Source of the DNA: Paenacidovorax monticola
GTDB taxonomy: Bacteria > Pseudomonadota > Gammaproteobacteria > Burkholderiales > Burkholderiaceae_C
Reading direction: 5' to 3'
Assembly (NCBI RefSeq): GCF_014489595.1
Contig: NZ_CP060790.1
Coordinates: forward strand, 372,001 to 436,000
DNA length: 64,000 nucleotides
Shown in pieces: positions 1 to 10,499 of this stretch. Positions within the stretch are counted from its first letter, which is position 1; every line of letters starts with the position of its first letter. Below the pieces are notes generated by a model. It was not told the origin of the DNA. It worked only from the letters and a program-made list of their open reading frames with translations, and did no database searches. A program made the translations under genes and the position numbers.

Positions 1-1463
<1,463 letters not shown>

Positions 1464-1473
<10 letters not shown>

Positions 1474-1817
1474 GTATCGACCGACCCACCCAGCCCCGGC
1501 GTGGCCGGCTTGCGTCCCTGGCGCATCGCTTCGAGCTCGCTGGCCTGCTGCTTCTCACGCTGCCGGTCGAGCTGCTCCTGCTGCTTCTGGCGCATCAGGG
1601 CCTCGATCTGGTGCTGCACCATCTGGATCTGGGCCTGCAGCAGCTTGGCCTTCTGCTGCTTGGCCTTGGCGTCGCCGTCCTCGGTGGGCACGCGCTTGAG
1701 CGCGTCGGTCAGCTCGCGCAGCTTGCGCTGCAGCGCAGCCAGGTCGCTGGACGACGTGCTGCCCGAGGAGGACAGCGCCGACGATGCACCGGAAGTGGAG
1801 GAGAGTGAGACGCTCAT
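1464..1817 (-). CDS. FlxA-like small coiled-coil protein
   Basis: A 117-residue protein with a Ser/Gly-rich start (residues 1-25), then a strongly charged, Gln/Lys-rich helix (about 26-100) with heptad-like leucines, and a short Gly/Pro tail. This composition and length fit the FlxA-like family of small proteins, some members of which are under flagellar control; the function is not established. It converges on the ABC ATPase gene, overlapping its last 10 bases. It stands alone, transcribed away from the palindrome at 1930-1948. No flagellar gene is visible nearby. Confidence 0.7.
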
Positions 1818-1929
1818 GTCCCGTTATCGGCGGGCGTGTCGAAAAATCAAGGCTGCGGTGCGAGAGCGCCTGCCTGGAAGGCGCGGCACTGTCCTACATC
1901 GGGCAACAGCTCTCACACTTAGATTTGTG

Positions 1930-1948
1930 AATGTGAAAAATTCACATT
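1930..1948. promoter_or_regulatory. Perfect inverted repeat, CRP/FNR-like operator
   Basis: AATGTGAA-AAA-TTCACATT is a perfect 8-base inverted repeat in an AT-rich island between the divergent genes starting at 1817 (minus) and 2042 (plus). The core TGTGA-N5-TCACA resembles a CRP-family site (consensus spacer N6) with one base fewer. Given how often bases are missing in this sequence, the true spacer could be N6. It probably controls one or both flanking genes. Confidence 0.55.
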
Positions 1949-2041
1949 AAGAATGGCCGTGCGTCCCCACCCTTGTGGCGCCGGCCGCAGCAATGCGGGC
2001 CTTAACCCATTCTTGCACATCCACAGACAGAGAGGTATCCC

Positions 2042-3228
2042 ATGACACCGTTCACGAACTTTCTCCCTACGCTAAGTTCCCGGCCCTTGTGCTACGCGCT
2101 GGGGGCTTCGAGCCTGCTCGTGCTTGCTGCCTGCGGCGGCGGGGCGGGGGAAGCGAAGCAGGTGCCACGGGCACGCTGCGTCTGGCACTCACGGATGCTC
2201 CGGCCTGCGGCTACGACGCGGTGAACATCACCGTGGAGAAGGTGCGCGTGCACCAGAGCAGCACGGCGGGTGAGAACGATCCCGGCTGGTCAGAGATCGC
2301 CCTGTCACCCGCGCGCCGCGTGGATCTGCTCACACTCACCAACGGCGTGCTGCTCGAACTGGGGCAGATGCCGCTGCCGGCCGGCAAGTACACGCAGCTG
2401 CGTCTCGTGCTCGCGACCAACGGCGGAGCGCAGCCGCTGGCCAACTCGGTCGTGCCGACGGGCAGCGCCGAAGTGGCGCTCAAGACGCCCAGCGGCCAGC
2501 AGTCGGGCGTGAAGGCCAACGTCAACATCGACATCGCCGCAAACCAGATGGCCGACTTCGTACTCGACTTCGACGCCTGCAAATCGGTCGTCACGGCGGG
2601 CAACTCGGGCCAGTACCTGCTCAAGCCCGTGGTGTCGGTGATCCCGCGCTTCATCTCGGGCGTGCTGGGCTACGTGCAGCCCGGCACGGGCACGGTCGTG
2701 TCGCTGCAGCAGCAGGGCGAAGTGGTGCGCGCCACGGTGCCCGACGCCACGGGCCGCTACCTGCTGCAGCCCGTGGCGCCCGGCACGTACACGCTCGTGA
2801 TGTCGGCCCCCGGCCGCACCACGGCCGTGGTCACCCAGGTGCCGGTGGCGGCCGACACGGTCACGCCGCTGGGCTCGTCCGCGCAGCCCGTGCCGCTGCC
2901 TGCTTCGCCCGTGGCCACCGTGCAGGGCTCGGCCCCGGTGGGCACGCTGGTGCGCGCGCTGCAGTCCGTCGCCACGGCCGGTCCCGTGGAGGTGGCCGCG
3001 CAGGGCGTGGACGGCGTGAGCGGCGCCTACCTGTTCACGCTGCCGACCAGCGCGCCGCTGGTCGCGCCCTATGCCGTGGCGCCCGCGCCGCTGGTCTTCA
3101 CGGCCGACGCCGCCGCTGCGGGCCGCTACACGCTGCAGGCGCGCCTGGCGGGCTTTGCCGACAAGCAGGCCGTGCTGCCGGTGCTGGTGCCGGGCGCTGT
3201 GCAGAACACGTCCTTCACCTTCCCCTGA
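2042..3228 (+). CDS. DUF4382 domain lipoprotein (one frame break)
   Basis: Predicted exported lipoprotein of about 395 residues. The ATG at 2042 opens a signal peptide ending in the lipobox LLVLAAC, followed by a Gly run. The frame breaks near 2160 in a run of five G; adding one G joins the lipobox to GATGTLRLALTDAPACGYDAV, the start of a DUF4382 domain (roughly residues 45-210) with its VHQSS and LLELG segments. The second half (about 220-395) has beta-rich repeats (GRYLLQPVAPGTYTLVMSAPGRT) like carboxypeptidase-regulatory folds. A longer in-frame start at 1975 would lack the signal peptide and is rejected. Substrate and role are unknown. It is followed closely by the RcnB-like gene, perhaps in one operon. 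Confidence 0.75.
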
Positions 3229-3252
3229 CCGACGGTCGCCCGGAGACACGCC

Positions 3253-3858
3253 ATGACTTCGCTCCCACCTGTCCCCCTCCGTTCCTCGGGCGCGTTCGCG
3301 CGCCGCGCCGTGCCCCTGGCGCTGGCGTTGGCGTTGTCCAGCCTGCTGGCCGCCGTGGCCCCGCCCGCCTGGGCGGAACGCCCCGAATGGGCGGGCCAGG
3401 GCCAGGGCCATGGACAGGGGCGCGGCGGCGGGCACGGCCCCAAGGCCGAGCGTGAGCGGGGCCAGGGCCCCGGTGGGCGGCAGGATGGCGGGCCGCAGCC
3501 CATGGCGCGCCAGGGCGGCGGTGATGGTGTCTCGGTGCGCGTGGGCGCGTACTTCACGGCGCCGCAGCGCACGGCGCTACAGGGCTACTTCGGCGACCAG
3601 TACCGTGCGGGCAAGTGCCCGCCGGGCCTGGCCAAGAAGCACAACGGCTGCATGCCGCCGGGCCAGGCGCGCAAGTGGGCCGTGGGGCGCCCGCTGCCGC
3701 GCGACGTGGTGTACTACCCGCTACCGCAGAGCGTGGTGGTGCAGATCGGTATGCCCCCCGCGGGGTACCGCTACGTGCGCGTGGCGTCGGACATCCTGCT
3801 CATCGCCATCGGCACGGGCATGGTGATCGACGCGCTGCAGGACCTGGGGCAGCTCTGA
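3253..3858 (+). CDS. RcnB-family secreted protein
   Basis: A 201-residue periplasmic protein. Residues 1-40 form a signal peptide with a twin-Arg/hydrophobic core ending AWA. Residues 45-90 are a low-complexity Gly/Gln/His/Arg stretch (GQGQGHGQGRGGGHG) that could bind metal. The C-terminal part (about 95-195) has the RcnB-like pattern of a GYFGDQY segment, CPPGLAKKHNGCMPPGQARKW and a final hydrophobic helix DILLIAIGTGMVIDAL. RcnB proteins modulate nickel/cobalt efflux, but many homologues have no known role and no RcnA efflux gene is nearby. It starts 25 bases after the DUF4382 lipoprotein. Confidence 0.72.
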   Translation: MTSLPPVPLRSSGAFARRAVPLALALALSSLLAAVAPPAWAERPEWAGQGQGHGQGRGGGHGPKAERERGQGPGGRQDGGPQPMARQGGGDGVSVRVGAYFTAPQRTALQGYFGDQYRAGKCPPGLAKKHNGCMPPGQARKWAVGRPLPRDVVYYPLPQSVVVQIGMPPAGYRYVRVASDILLIAIGTGMVIDALQDLGQL

Positions 3859-4143
3859 CCCGCCCAGATGGCTCCCCGAGGGGGCCGCTGCTGCGCTTCC
3901 CCGGCGCTGCCACGTGGGCTGAGCCGGCCCCGTCCTGGCGGGCCACGATGCTTCCCCGGGCCGCGGCCTGCCGGCCTTGCCGTGGCTCTCCTGCGGGGGT
4001 GGGCGCAAGGCCCGGAAGGGGGGCGGCGCCCGGTGGACATTTTGTCCAGCGCGACGCCATGCACCATGGACAAGGCCGGGAGGATGAGGGGCGCGCAAGA
4101 CCGCAACAATGTGTGCATCGTCGGCACCGCATCACACATTGCC

Positions 4144-4965
4144 ATGTCCCAGAACACCCACACCCTGTACCTTTTCTTCGAAGACTCGATCAAGCTCAAG
4201 CTGGGTCAGCTCGTCTACCAGTACCTCGCGGCGGGTAGCACCGAACAGGCGCAGCGCTGGGCCGACAAGCTGGGCGGGCCCGATCTGCAGGCCTTGTGGG
4301 ACGCCGGCTGGTTCAATCCATCGGTGGCAGCCGAGCCATCGCTTCTGAGGCTGCGGTTTGACACCAGCACCCACGGCGACCTGCCTCTGCTGGCATTGGA
4401 GACATTGTTCCGCCATGGGCTGCAGGCTGCGGTGCTCGAGGTGTTCCATGGCCAGGTGGGCGAAACCGAGCGCATGCACTTTGACGCGGGCCAGTGGGTG
4501 TCCCGCCAGGCATTCTTTGCCCTGCACCCGCAGTGGCGCGCCGTGGTGGAGCCCGCTGGCGAAGGCGCCGGGGATGGCGAGTCCGCCTGCTCCAAAGACC
4601 CGGCCAGGCCCTTGCCGGTCGCCAGGCTGCGCCAGCAGGAGGCCGCCCGCAAGCGCGAGGCACAGGAGGCTGCCGAGGCCTTCGTCGAGATGGCACGCGC
4701 CATGGGCAAGAGCGGCAAGTCGCCGGTGCAGGGGTTGATCGCCGTCCTGCTGCTCAGGGCCGGGTTCAAGGGGCTGGTGCAGGCAGCGGTGTTCACCGTG
4801 GTCACTGTGCTGCTCTTCAAGGGCCTGTGGCTTTGGCTGGGGCTGGGGGTCGTGCTGGCCGTGGTGCTGCCGCTGTACTACATCGTGGCGGAGTACAAGG
4901 AACTGCAGGGAGACGATGACGGCAGCGCAGACGGTGGCACGGCCACCGCCATGGCCCAGCGATGA
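4144..4965 (+). CDS. Hypothetical protein with C-terminal membrane anchor
   Basis: About 273 residues from the ATG at 4144 (MSQNTHTLYLFFED); an upstream in-frame start at 3868 would add a low-quality stretch with no homology-like character. Residues 1-140 are a soluble domain with regular Leu/Trp spacing, residues 150-195 a charged linker rich in Glu/Ala/Arg, and residues 205-250 two closely spaced membrane helices (AAVFTVVTVLLFKGLWLWLGLGVVLAVVLPLYYIV). I recognise no family. It is followed after 24 bases by another membrane protein and probably forms a pair with it. The 285 bases upstream (3859-4143) hold no gene I can support. Confidence 0.6.
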   Translation: MSQNTHTLYLFFEDSIKLKLGQLVYQYLAAGSTEQAQRWADKLGGPDLQALWDAGWFNPSVAAEPSLLRLRFDTSTHGDLPLLALETLFRHGLQAAVLEVFHGQVGETERMHFDAGQWVSRQAFFALHPQWRAVVEPAGEGAGDGESACSKDPARPLPVARLRQQEAARKREAQEAAEAFVEMARAMGKSGKSPVQGLIAVLLLRAGFKGLVQAAVFTVVTVLLFKGLWLWLGLGVVLAVVLPLYYIVAEYKELQGDDDGSADGGTATAMAQR

Positions 4966-4989
4966 ACACCACCGGGGGAGGCACATGGC

Positions 4990-5403
4990 ATGCTGACGCA
5001 GATCGAATGGTGGGGTGGAGTGCTCTTTGTGCTGGGGGCGCTGGCCTACCGCATGGTCATGGGCGTGCTGGAGGCGAGCGAAACGGGCATCTCCTGGCAC
5101 CGGTTGACGATGCATGTCTTCTTCCTGGCCCCCGCCGTGGTGCTGGCGGGCTACTTCTACCCGCTGGAGCGAAATGGACTGCAGTACGGCTATCTCGCCG
5201 TGCTGGGCGTGTCGCTGCTGGCGGTGGCCGCGATGCTGGTGCAGGAGGGGAACGGCGCACAAGAGGGGCACCAGGAGCCCGGCAGTGAAGAGCCGGGGAA
5301 GCTCATGTCCCTGGTCGGCGCGGCCGTGCTGTACAGCCCTGTGCTCGTGGCCTGCGGGCTGGGCTGCGCCAAGGCCTGGCCCATGGCGCAGAAGCTGGTG
5401 TAG
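4990..5403 (+). CDS. Small four-helix membrane protein, function unknown
   Basis: A 137-residue protein with hydrophobic helices at about residues 8-28, 40-60, 65-85 and 105-130, separated by a short Glu/Gly-rich loop (EEGNGAQEGHQEPGSEEPG in its essentials) near residue 90-105. No recognisable catalytic motif. It lies 24 bases downstream of the membrane-anchored protein at 4144-4965, in the same direction, suggesting co-expression. Confidence 0.55.
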   Translation: MLTQIEWWGGVLFVLGALAYRMVMGVLEASETGISWHRLTMHVFFLAPAVVLAGYFYPLERNGLQYGYLAVLGVSLLAVAAMLVQEGNGAQEGHQEPGSEEPGKLMSLVGAAVLYSPVLVACGLGCAKAWPMAQKLV

Positions 5404-5540
5404 AAAGCGGTGCCGTGCGGGGCGGCCAGTGGCTGGCGCAGATGACAATCTGTGCCGGCCTCCGGCCCCTCGGTCCCATTCCCTTCTCTTCTTGTTCACC
5501 TCCCGCGTCCCGCGGCTGACCGCTGCGCCGCATGTTGCCC

Positions 5541-6755
5541 ATGGCCCATGATTCCTTTTCGGACCTTCTGTCGATCTACATGCGGCGTATCCGCGCCAGT
5601 GCTTCGGGGTCGCCACGGAAATCGGCCTGAGCCGCGAGGCTGTCAACAACTGGCGCAATGGCCTGTCGGTGCCCAACCCGCGTTCGCGCGACAAGGTGGT
5701 GGCCTGCACGCGCTACCTGCGCCTGACCGAAGCCGAATCCAACCGACTGCTCAGCGCCGCGGGGTTCGAGCCCGAGTTTCCGCTGCAGGCCGAAGCCCCT
5801 GGAACGCAGCCATTTGCGGCGTTCCAGGACCGGCTGTTTGCCCAGCTTGCGCAGGCCGTTCCATACCCCATCTCGCTCCTGCTCTCGCCCGCGCACTGGG
5901 GACAGCCGCCGTTCCGGCAGGAACTGCTGCAGCGCGCCCGTGCGCAGTACGGCGAGGCCTCGGTGCTGCACATCCAGCCGCCCTTCAGCGTCAGCACCGC
6001 GCCGTCCGACTACTTTGCCGCTGTCGGTCGCCAGTGCGGGCTGGGCGAGGTGCAGTCAGACTATGAATTCGAGTCCGCGCTGGAGCGCCGCCTGCTGGCG
6101 GGGAACGTCTTTTCTGCCTGGTCAGCCGCTTCGAGCAGGGCACGCCCGCGCTGCGCGAAACCCTGGCCGGCATCCTGCGCAGCCTGAGCGAAATGCACAG
6201 TGGTCGCCTGCACCTGCTGCTGTGCGGCGGCGAGGCGCTGGCCGACCTGAAGTACCGCAGCGGCGACCTGTCGCTGCTCAACATCGCCCAGGTCAACCAC
6301 TGGCCCGAGCCCACGCTGGCCGACCTCACCCTCCTGGCGCACCAGCGCTGGCCCGGCCAGGACTGGCCCCTGCCGGTACTCACCCATCTGCAGGATGCCT
6401 GCGGCGGCCACCCGCGCTGTTCGAGGAAGGGCTGCAGTGGCTGGTGGAGCAGGGCATCAACGTGACGCAGGCTGCCTCGGCCGCGCTGCGCACGCAACTG
6501 GCTGCCAGTCCGCGCTTGTGGCAAACCTTTCTGCCGCTCGCGCAGGAGGGCGCTTCGCGCGAACGCCTGCGCGTCCTGCTGCAGGCCGACGACCTGGGCT
6601 GCGCACGCCCTTATCTGCAGGACGATGACCTGCGCCGCCTGTTCTGGGGCAACCTCATCCACGTGCGCGGCACGGGCGACGCTGCGCGTCTGCACTGGCG
6701 CTGCGACACGGTGCGCCATGCGGGCCTGATGGTGCTGGACGCGCCCTCATCATGA
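5541..6755 (+). CDS. HTH regulator with AAA/STAND-like body (three frame breaks)
   Basis: Reconstructed product of about 405 residues starting MAHDSFSDLLSIYM at 5541. Residues 10-70 form an XRE-like helix-turn-helix (ATEIGLSREAVNNWRNGLSVPNP), suggesting DNA or partner binding. The rest resembles an AAA/STAND NTPase fold without an evident Walker A: a Walker-B-like strand (FFCLVSRFE), then LHLLLCGGEAL where an AAA sensor would be, and a helical C-terminal part ending LMVLDAPSS. Breaks near 5609, 6112 and 6414 each need one added base (in G4, T4 and after C3), so the gene is probably intact in life. Its TGA overlaps the ATG of the ATPase gene at 6752 (ATGA), implying translational coupling and joint function. 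No known family was recognised for the body. Confidence 0.62.
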
Positions 6756-8980
6756 TCGAGCGGATCAAGTCCTGGATGACCTGGCCGGTGGCGCGCGCGC
6801 TGCTGGTCGCCGGGGTCACGCTGTTCATCGGCAGCGCGCTGCTCACGCCCCACCTCAACCCCGCCACCCGCGGGTCGGTGCGCACGGCCGAGAGCATTGG
6901 CCCGGTGTGGGGCGAGCTGGTGCAGTGGCGCGTCGCCCTGGTGCAGGCCAGCCAGGAGTTGGGCCACTGGCCCGAGGACATCCAGAAGTACGCGCCCCGG
7001 GTGCCGTTCCCCAAGCTGCGAGTGACCTCGCCCGGGCCGCTGCGCTTGCAGGCCGACGTCATCAACGACCCGGCCCTGGGCCACCTGGCCGGCACCCAGG
7101 TGCTGCTGCACATGACGCCCGACATGTACCACTGGACCTGCCGGCCCGGCAAGCCGCCCATGCCCGCAGGCGCGCTGCCCATCAGCTGCGCTGCCGGCCC
7201 CGAGAGCCAGGACGGCAAGGGCGACGACATGGACCCCGAGGCCGTCCGGCAAAGCCGCATTGCTGCGGCAGAAGCGGCCGACCCTTTTTCCGGGCTGCGC
7301 AGCCTCATCAAGTGGTGCGCGCTGATCTTCGCGGGCTGTGCGGTGGTGTGGGTGCTGCGCCACCCGCTCATCGGTCCGGCGCAGCTGCGCCCAGAGAAGC
7401 TGCTGCGCACGCCCATCGCGCGCCTGCCGCGCATCGACCAGTTGCTGCGCACCGTGGGCCGGCTGCGCGCCACGCTGGAAGCCGCCGAAGTGCGCTCCAA
7501 GGACTGGCAGAGCGCCGTGCAGTTCGCGCACGATGACGCGGCCGACCAGTCCATGGTGCTGGCCGAGCGCGTGTCGGCCACCAGCCAGGTGAGCCGCGAC
7601 TGGGCGCTGCCCGGTGCGGTGTTCGAGTGGCAGTTTCCGCCCGACCTGCCGGTCTCGCTCGACCGCTGCCTGCTCTACATCCCCACGCCGGGGATCGACG
7701 AAGCCACCGTGCTGCGCCAGCTGCGTGCGGCGCAGACCGGCACCGACGTGCTGCTCATCCTGTGCGACCACGGCACCGAGAACCCCTGGCCGCTGCTGCG
7801 CGCCCACACCGACGACGGTGCCAACCTGCACGTCATGGTGGACGGCACCAGCCAGACCGAGTGGCTGCTCGCGCGCGAACCGCTGCAGGTGCTGCTGCGC
7901 CTCTTGTCCGCGCAACTGCGCGTGACGCGCATCTCGCCCTACCAGACCCGGGGCGGCGTGACGCGCGAGGGCTCCTTCTTCGGGCGCGAACAGCTGCTGG
8001 CCCGCGTGGTCAGCCGCGAGCCGGCCAACTACCTGGTGGTGGGCGGGCGCCAACTGGGCAAGAGCAGCCTGCTCAAGGCCGTGCAGCGCCGCCTGCAGGG
8101 CCACCCGCAGATCGTGTGCCACTACGTCTCGCTGCGCGACCACCGCCTGTCGCCGCGCATGGCGCTGCAGTTCGGCCTGCCGTCCGACACCCCGCTCGAA
8201 GCCATCGTGGACCACCTGCAGGCCCAGTACACCGGCAAGCGCCTGTATTTGCTGATCGACGAGGCCGACCTGTTCTTCCGCGACGAGTCGAACAACGGCT
8301 ACCACCAGCTGTCCACCCTGCGCTCGCTCAGCGAAGAGGGGCGCTGCTGGTTCATGCTGGCCGGCTTCTGGGACCTGTATGCCACGGCTGTGCTCGACTA
8401 CCAGAGCCCGCTGCGCAATTTTGGCGAGGTGCTGGCCATCGGCGGGCTGGAGCGCCCGGCGTGCAAGGCCCTGGCCACCGAACCGCTGCGCCGCCTGCGC
8501 CTGGGTTTTGGCGGCGATGCGCTGGTGGAGCGCCTCGTGGACGCTAGCGGCCAGCGCGCCAACCTGGTGGCCATCCTCTGCCAGGAATGCCTGGAGGCCC
8601 TGAAGCCCGGCGAGCGCGTGATCGAAAAGCGCCACCTCGACCAGGCCCTGGCCTCCCAACCCGTGCAGGACGCCCTGGCCGGCTGGGGCCGCCTCTCGCC
8701 CGACGACGCGGCCTGCCGGCTCGACCGCGTGGTGGTCTACCACGTGGCCCAGCAGGGGCGCACCAGCCTTGTGGCGCTGGCGGGCCTGCTGCAGGGCCAT
8801 GGCGTGCAGGCTGACGCCCAGGCCCTGCGCCAGTCGCTCGCGCGCCTGCAACTGGCCTGGGTGCTGCGCCGCGAGGAGGCCATCTACAGCTTTGCCATAC
8901 CGCTCATGACGGCGCAGTTCGAGCCCAGCGAGGTCGATTTGCTGCTGCGCCAGGAACTGGCGGTGATGGCCAAGGCCTGA
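6752..8980 (+). CDS. Membrane-anchored STAND/AAA ATPase with pilin-like ectodomain
   Basis: A 742-residue protein. Residues about 12-32 are a first membrane helix (VARALLVAGVTLFIGSALL), 33-185 a region predicted outside the membrane, and 188-207 a second helix (WCALIFAGCAVVWVL). The outer part contains Cys130 and Cys146 in WTCRPGKPPMPAGALPISC, reminiscent of the C-terminal disulfide loop of type IV pilins. The cytoplasmic part carries Walker A GGRQLGKSS (431-439), Walker B LYLLIDEAD (Asp503, Glu504) and a winged-helix-like C-terminus, matching AAA_35-type STAND ATPases. It is coupled by a 4-base overlap to the HTH protein upstream. Likely a signal-transducing ATPase; the signal is unknown. 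Confidence 0.72.
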   Translation: MIERIKSWMTWPVARALLVAGVTLFIGSALLTPHLNPATRGSVRTAESIGPVWGELVQWRVALVQASQELGHWPEDIQKYAPRVPFPKLRVTSPGPLRLQADVINDPALGHLAGTQVLLHMTPDMYHWTCRPGKPPMPAGALPISCAAGPESQDGKGDDMDPEAVRQSRIAAAEAADPFSGLRSLIKWCALIFAGCAVVWVLRHPLIGPAQLRPEKLLRTPIARLPRIDQLLRTVGRLRATLEAAEVRSKDWQSAVQFAHDDAADQSMVLAERVSATSQVSRDWALPGAVFEWQFPPDLPVSLDRCLLYIPTPGIDEATVLRQLRAAQTGTDVLLILCDHGTENPWPLLRAHTDDGANLHVMVDGTSQTEWLLAREPLQVLLRLLSAQLRVTRISPYQTRGGVTREGSFFGREQLLARVVSREPANYLVVGGRQLGKSSLLKAVQRRLQGHPQIVCHYVSLRDHRLSPRMALQFGLPSDTPLEAIVDHLQAQYTGKRLYLLIDEADLFFRDESNNGYHQLSTLRSLSEEGRCWFMLAGFWDLYATAVLDYQSPLRNFGEVLAIGGLERPACKALATEPLRRLRLGFGGDALVERLVDASGQRANLVAILCQECLEALKPGERVIEKRHLDQALASQPVQDALAGWGRLSPDDAACRLDRVVVYHVAQQGRTSLVALAGLLQGHGVQADAQALRQSLARLQLAWVLRREEAIYSFAIPLMTAQFEPSEVDLLLRQELAVMAKA

Positions 8981-9016
8981 TCTTGCGGGATCCTTTCTTC
9001 TGACGTTCCTTTTTCC

Positions 9017-10444
9017 ATGGCCACCTCTTCTTCCGTCATCCTCGAATACGACATCGGATTCGACATCCTCATCGCCGAGATCGAGCGCCTGGTTCGCTCG
9101 GGTGTGCATCCGGACCGCATCAGCGTCTCCCAAGAGTCTGCAATGCAGTGGGCGTGTTCGGCGCGCTGGGCCTATTACGACCGTCCGGACGACGCCAGCG
9201 TGCCCGGGCGGGTAGATGCCCAGTTCACGCTGCTGCGCCTGCTGCTAGAGAAGGGCGGTGACCCCAACCGGCGCAAGAACCGCAATTCCACCCCCTTGGC
9301 CGAGTGCTGCACGGAGTTTTCAAGCTACGCGGAACACCGCGCGCTGGAGCGGCTGGCGCTGATCCTGGCAGCTGGCGGCGACCCGCGCAAGACCAAGGAC
9401 CCGGCGCTGTGCCTGGCCCTCGGGCTGGGGGACATGCGCGGCGAGATCTTCAGCATGCCCTTTCGCGACGACGCCCCAGCCGGGCATGCCGAGGCCGTCT
9501 ATCAGGCCATCGACCTGCTGCTCAAAGCCGGGGCCGATATCGAGGCCATGGACCACCGCGAGATGTTCAACCCGGTGCTCATGGCCGCATCCATGGGCAG
9601 CGTGCCGCTGTTGCGCTTTTTGAAGGACCGCGGCGCCAATGTGCAGTTCACCACACCCGCAGGCACCAATGCGCTGATGTACTGTGCAGGTGATGTCAAC
9701 GGTCTGAACCAGAGCCGGGCCGGCATCTCGGTGGCGTGGCAGCGCGAAGGAGATCCGGTGGCTACCACCCGCCAACTGCTGGACTGGGGCCTGGACCCCG
9801 CCGCCGCCAACGCCCGGGGCCGCACCCCGCTGCGCCTGGCCGTCAGTGCGGGCAACCTCGATGTGGCGGCTGTGCTGGCCGAGGCCCTGGCGGCCCAGGG
9901 CAAGCTCCTGGCTTCCGACGCACGCCTGTTCTGGGGTACCGAATATGAGTCCCGCATAGCGGCGTTGACCGCCTCGGCATCGCCCAAAAAGCCCGCCAAG
10001 CCCAAAGCGGCTGCGGATGGACCTGCCCGGCGCGTCACCTGGACGCGAGCCTCCGCACGAATCGACGGCCCTAGCGACTGGAAGCCCGTGCAGTACCCCC
10101 AGTGGCTGCGCACTTGCCTCAAGGAAGTGGTTGCGCGACTGGGGGCGGGAGCAGACCTGCGAGTACCGCCTGACCTGCTGTACCTGGAGTACGACGATCA
10201 CTCCCGCAGCCTGCACCTATCTCGCACCAAGTCCTATCTCAGCCGCAGCGGCGCGGTGGAGTTGGTGGCCCAGGTGCCTGACTGGAAAAAGATGACGGTC
10301 CGCTTCTCGCAGATCGAAGGTGACAACTGGGTGCTGCGTGAGGCCATCGAATGGCCGATGGAGCCCGGAATGCCCCCTGCGACTGATGCACTGTGCGACG
10401 CCATCGGCCAGCTATGCGACCGCTACCTCAATACCCTGAAATGA
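9017..10444 (+). CDS. Ankyrin-repeat protein
   Basis: A 475-residue soluble protein. Ankyrin-type repeats span about residues 70-310, with recognisable units such as LLRLLLEKGGDPNRRKNRNS, AIDLLLKAGADIEAMDHRE, LLRFLKDRGANVQFTTPAGT and GRTPLRLAVSAGNLDVAAV. A Lys/Pro/Ala linker (about 320-345) leads to a C-terminal alpha/beta domain (350-475) that I do not recognise. There is no signal peptide. It lies 36 bases after the STAND ATPase gene, in the same direction, and heads a run of three repeat-protein genes. Such proteins usually mediate protein-protein contacts; the partner is unknown. Confidence 0.72.
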   Translation: MATSSSVILEYDIGFDILIAEIERLVRSGVHPDRISVSQESAMQWACSARWAYYDRPDDASVPGRVDAQFTLLRLLLEKGGDPNRRKNRNSTPLAECCTEFSSYAEHRALERLALILAAGGDPRKTKDPALCLALGLGDMRGEIFSMPFRDDAPAGHAEAVYQAIDLLLKAGADIEAMDHREMFNPVLMAASMGSVPLLRFLKDRGANVQFTTPAGTNALMYCAGDVNGLNQSRAGISVAWQREGDPVATTRQLLDWGLDPAAANARGRTPLRLAVSAGNLDVAAVLAEALAAQGKLLASDARLFWGTEYESRIAALTASASPKKPAKPKAAADGPARRVTWTRASARIDGPSDWKPVQYPQWLRTCLKEVVARLGAGADLRVPPDLLYLEYDDHSRSLHLSRTKSYLSRSGAVELVAQVPDWKKMTVRFSQIEGDNWVLREAIEWPMEPGMPPATDALCDAIGQLCDRYLNTLK

Positions 10445-10499
10445 CGGCGTGTGTACGCACCGTCTGCCACCCTTCTCTTTCACAAACACGCCCGATTGC

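Noticed and set aside
4109..4348. Alternative plus-strand frame across the start of the 4144 gene
   Set aside because: It is an overlapping shadow with Ser/Thr/Arg-rich content; the frame from 4144 has proper helices and length.
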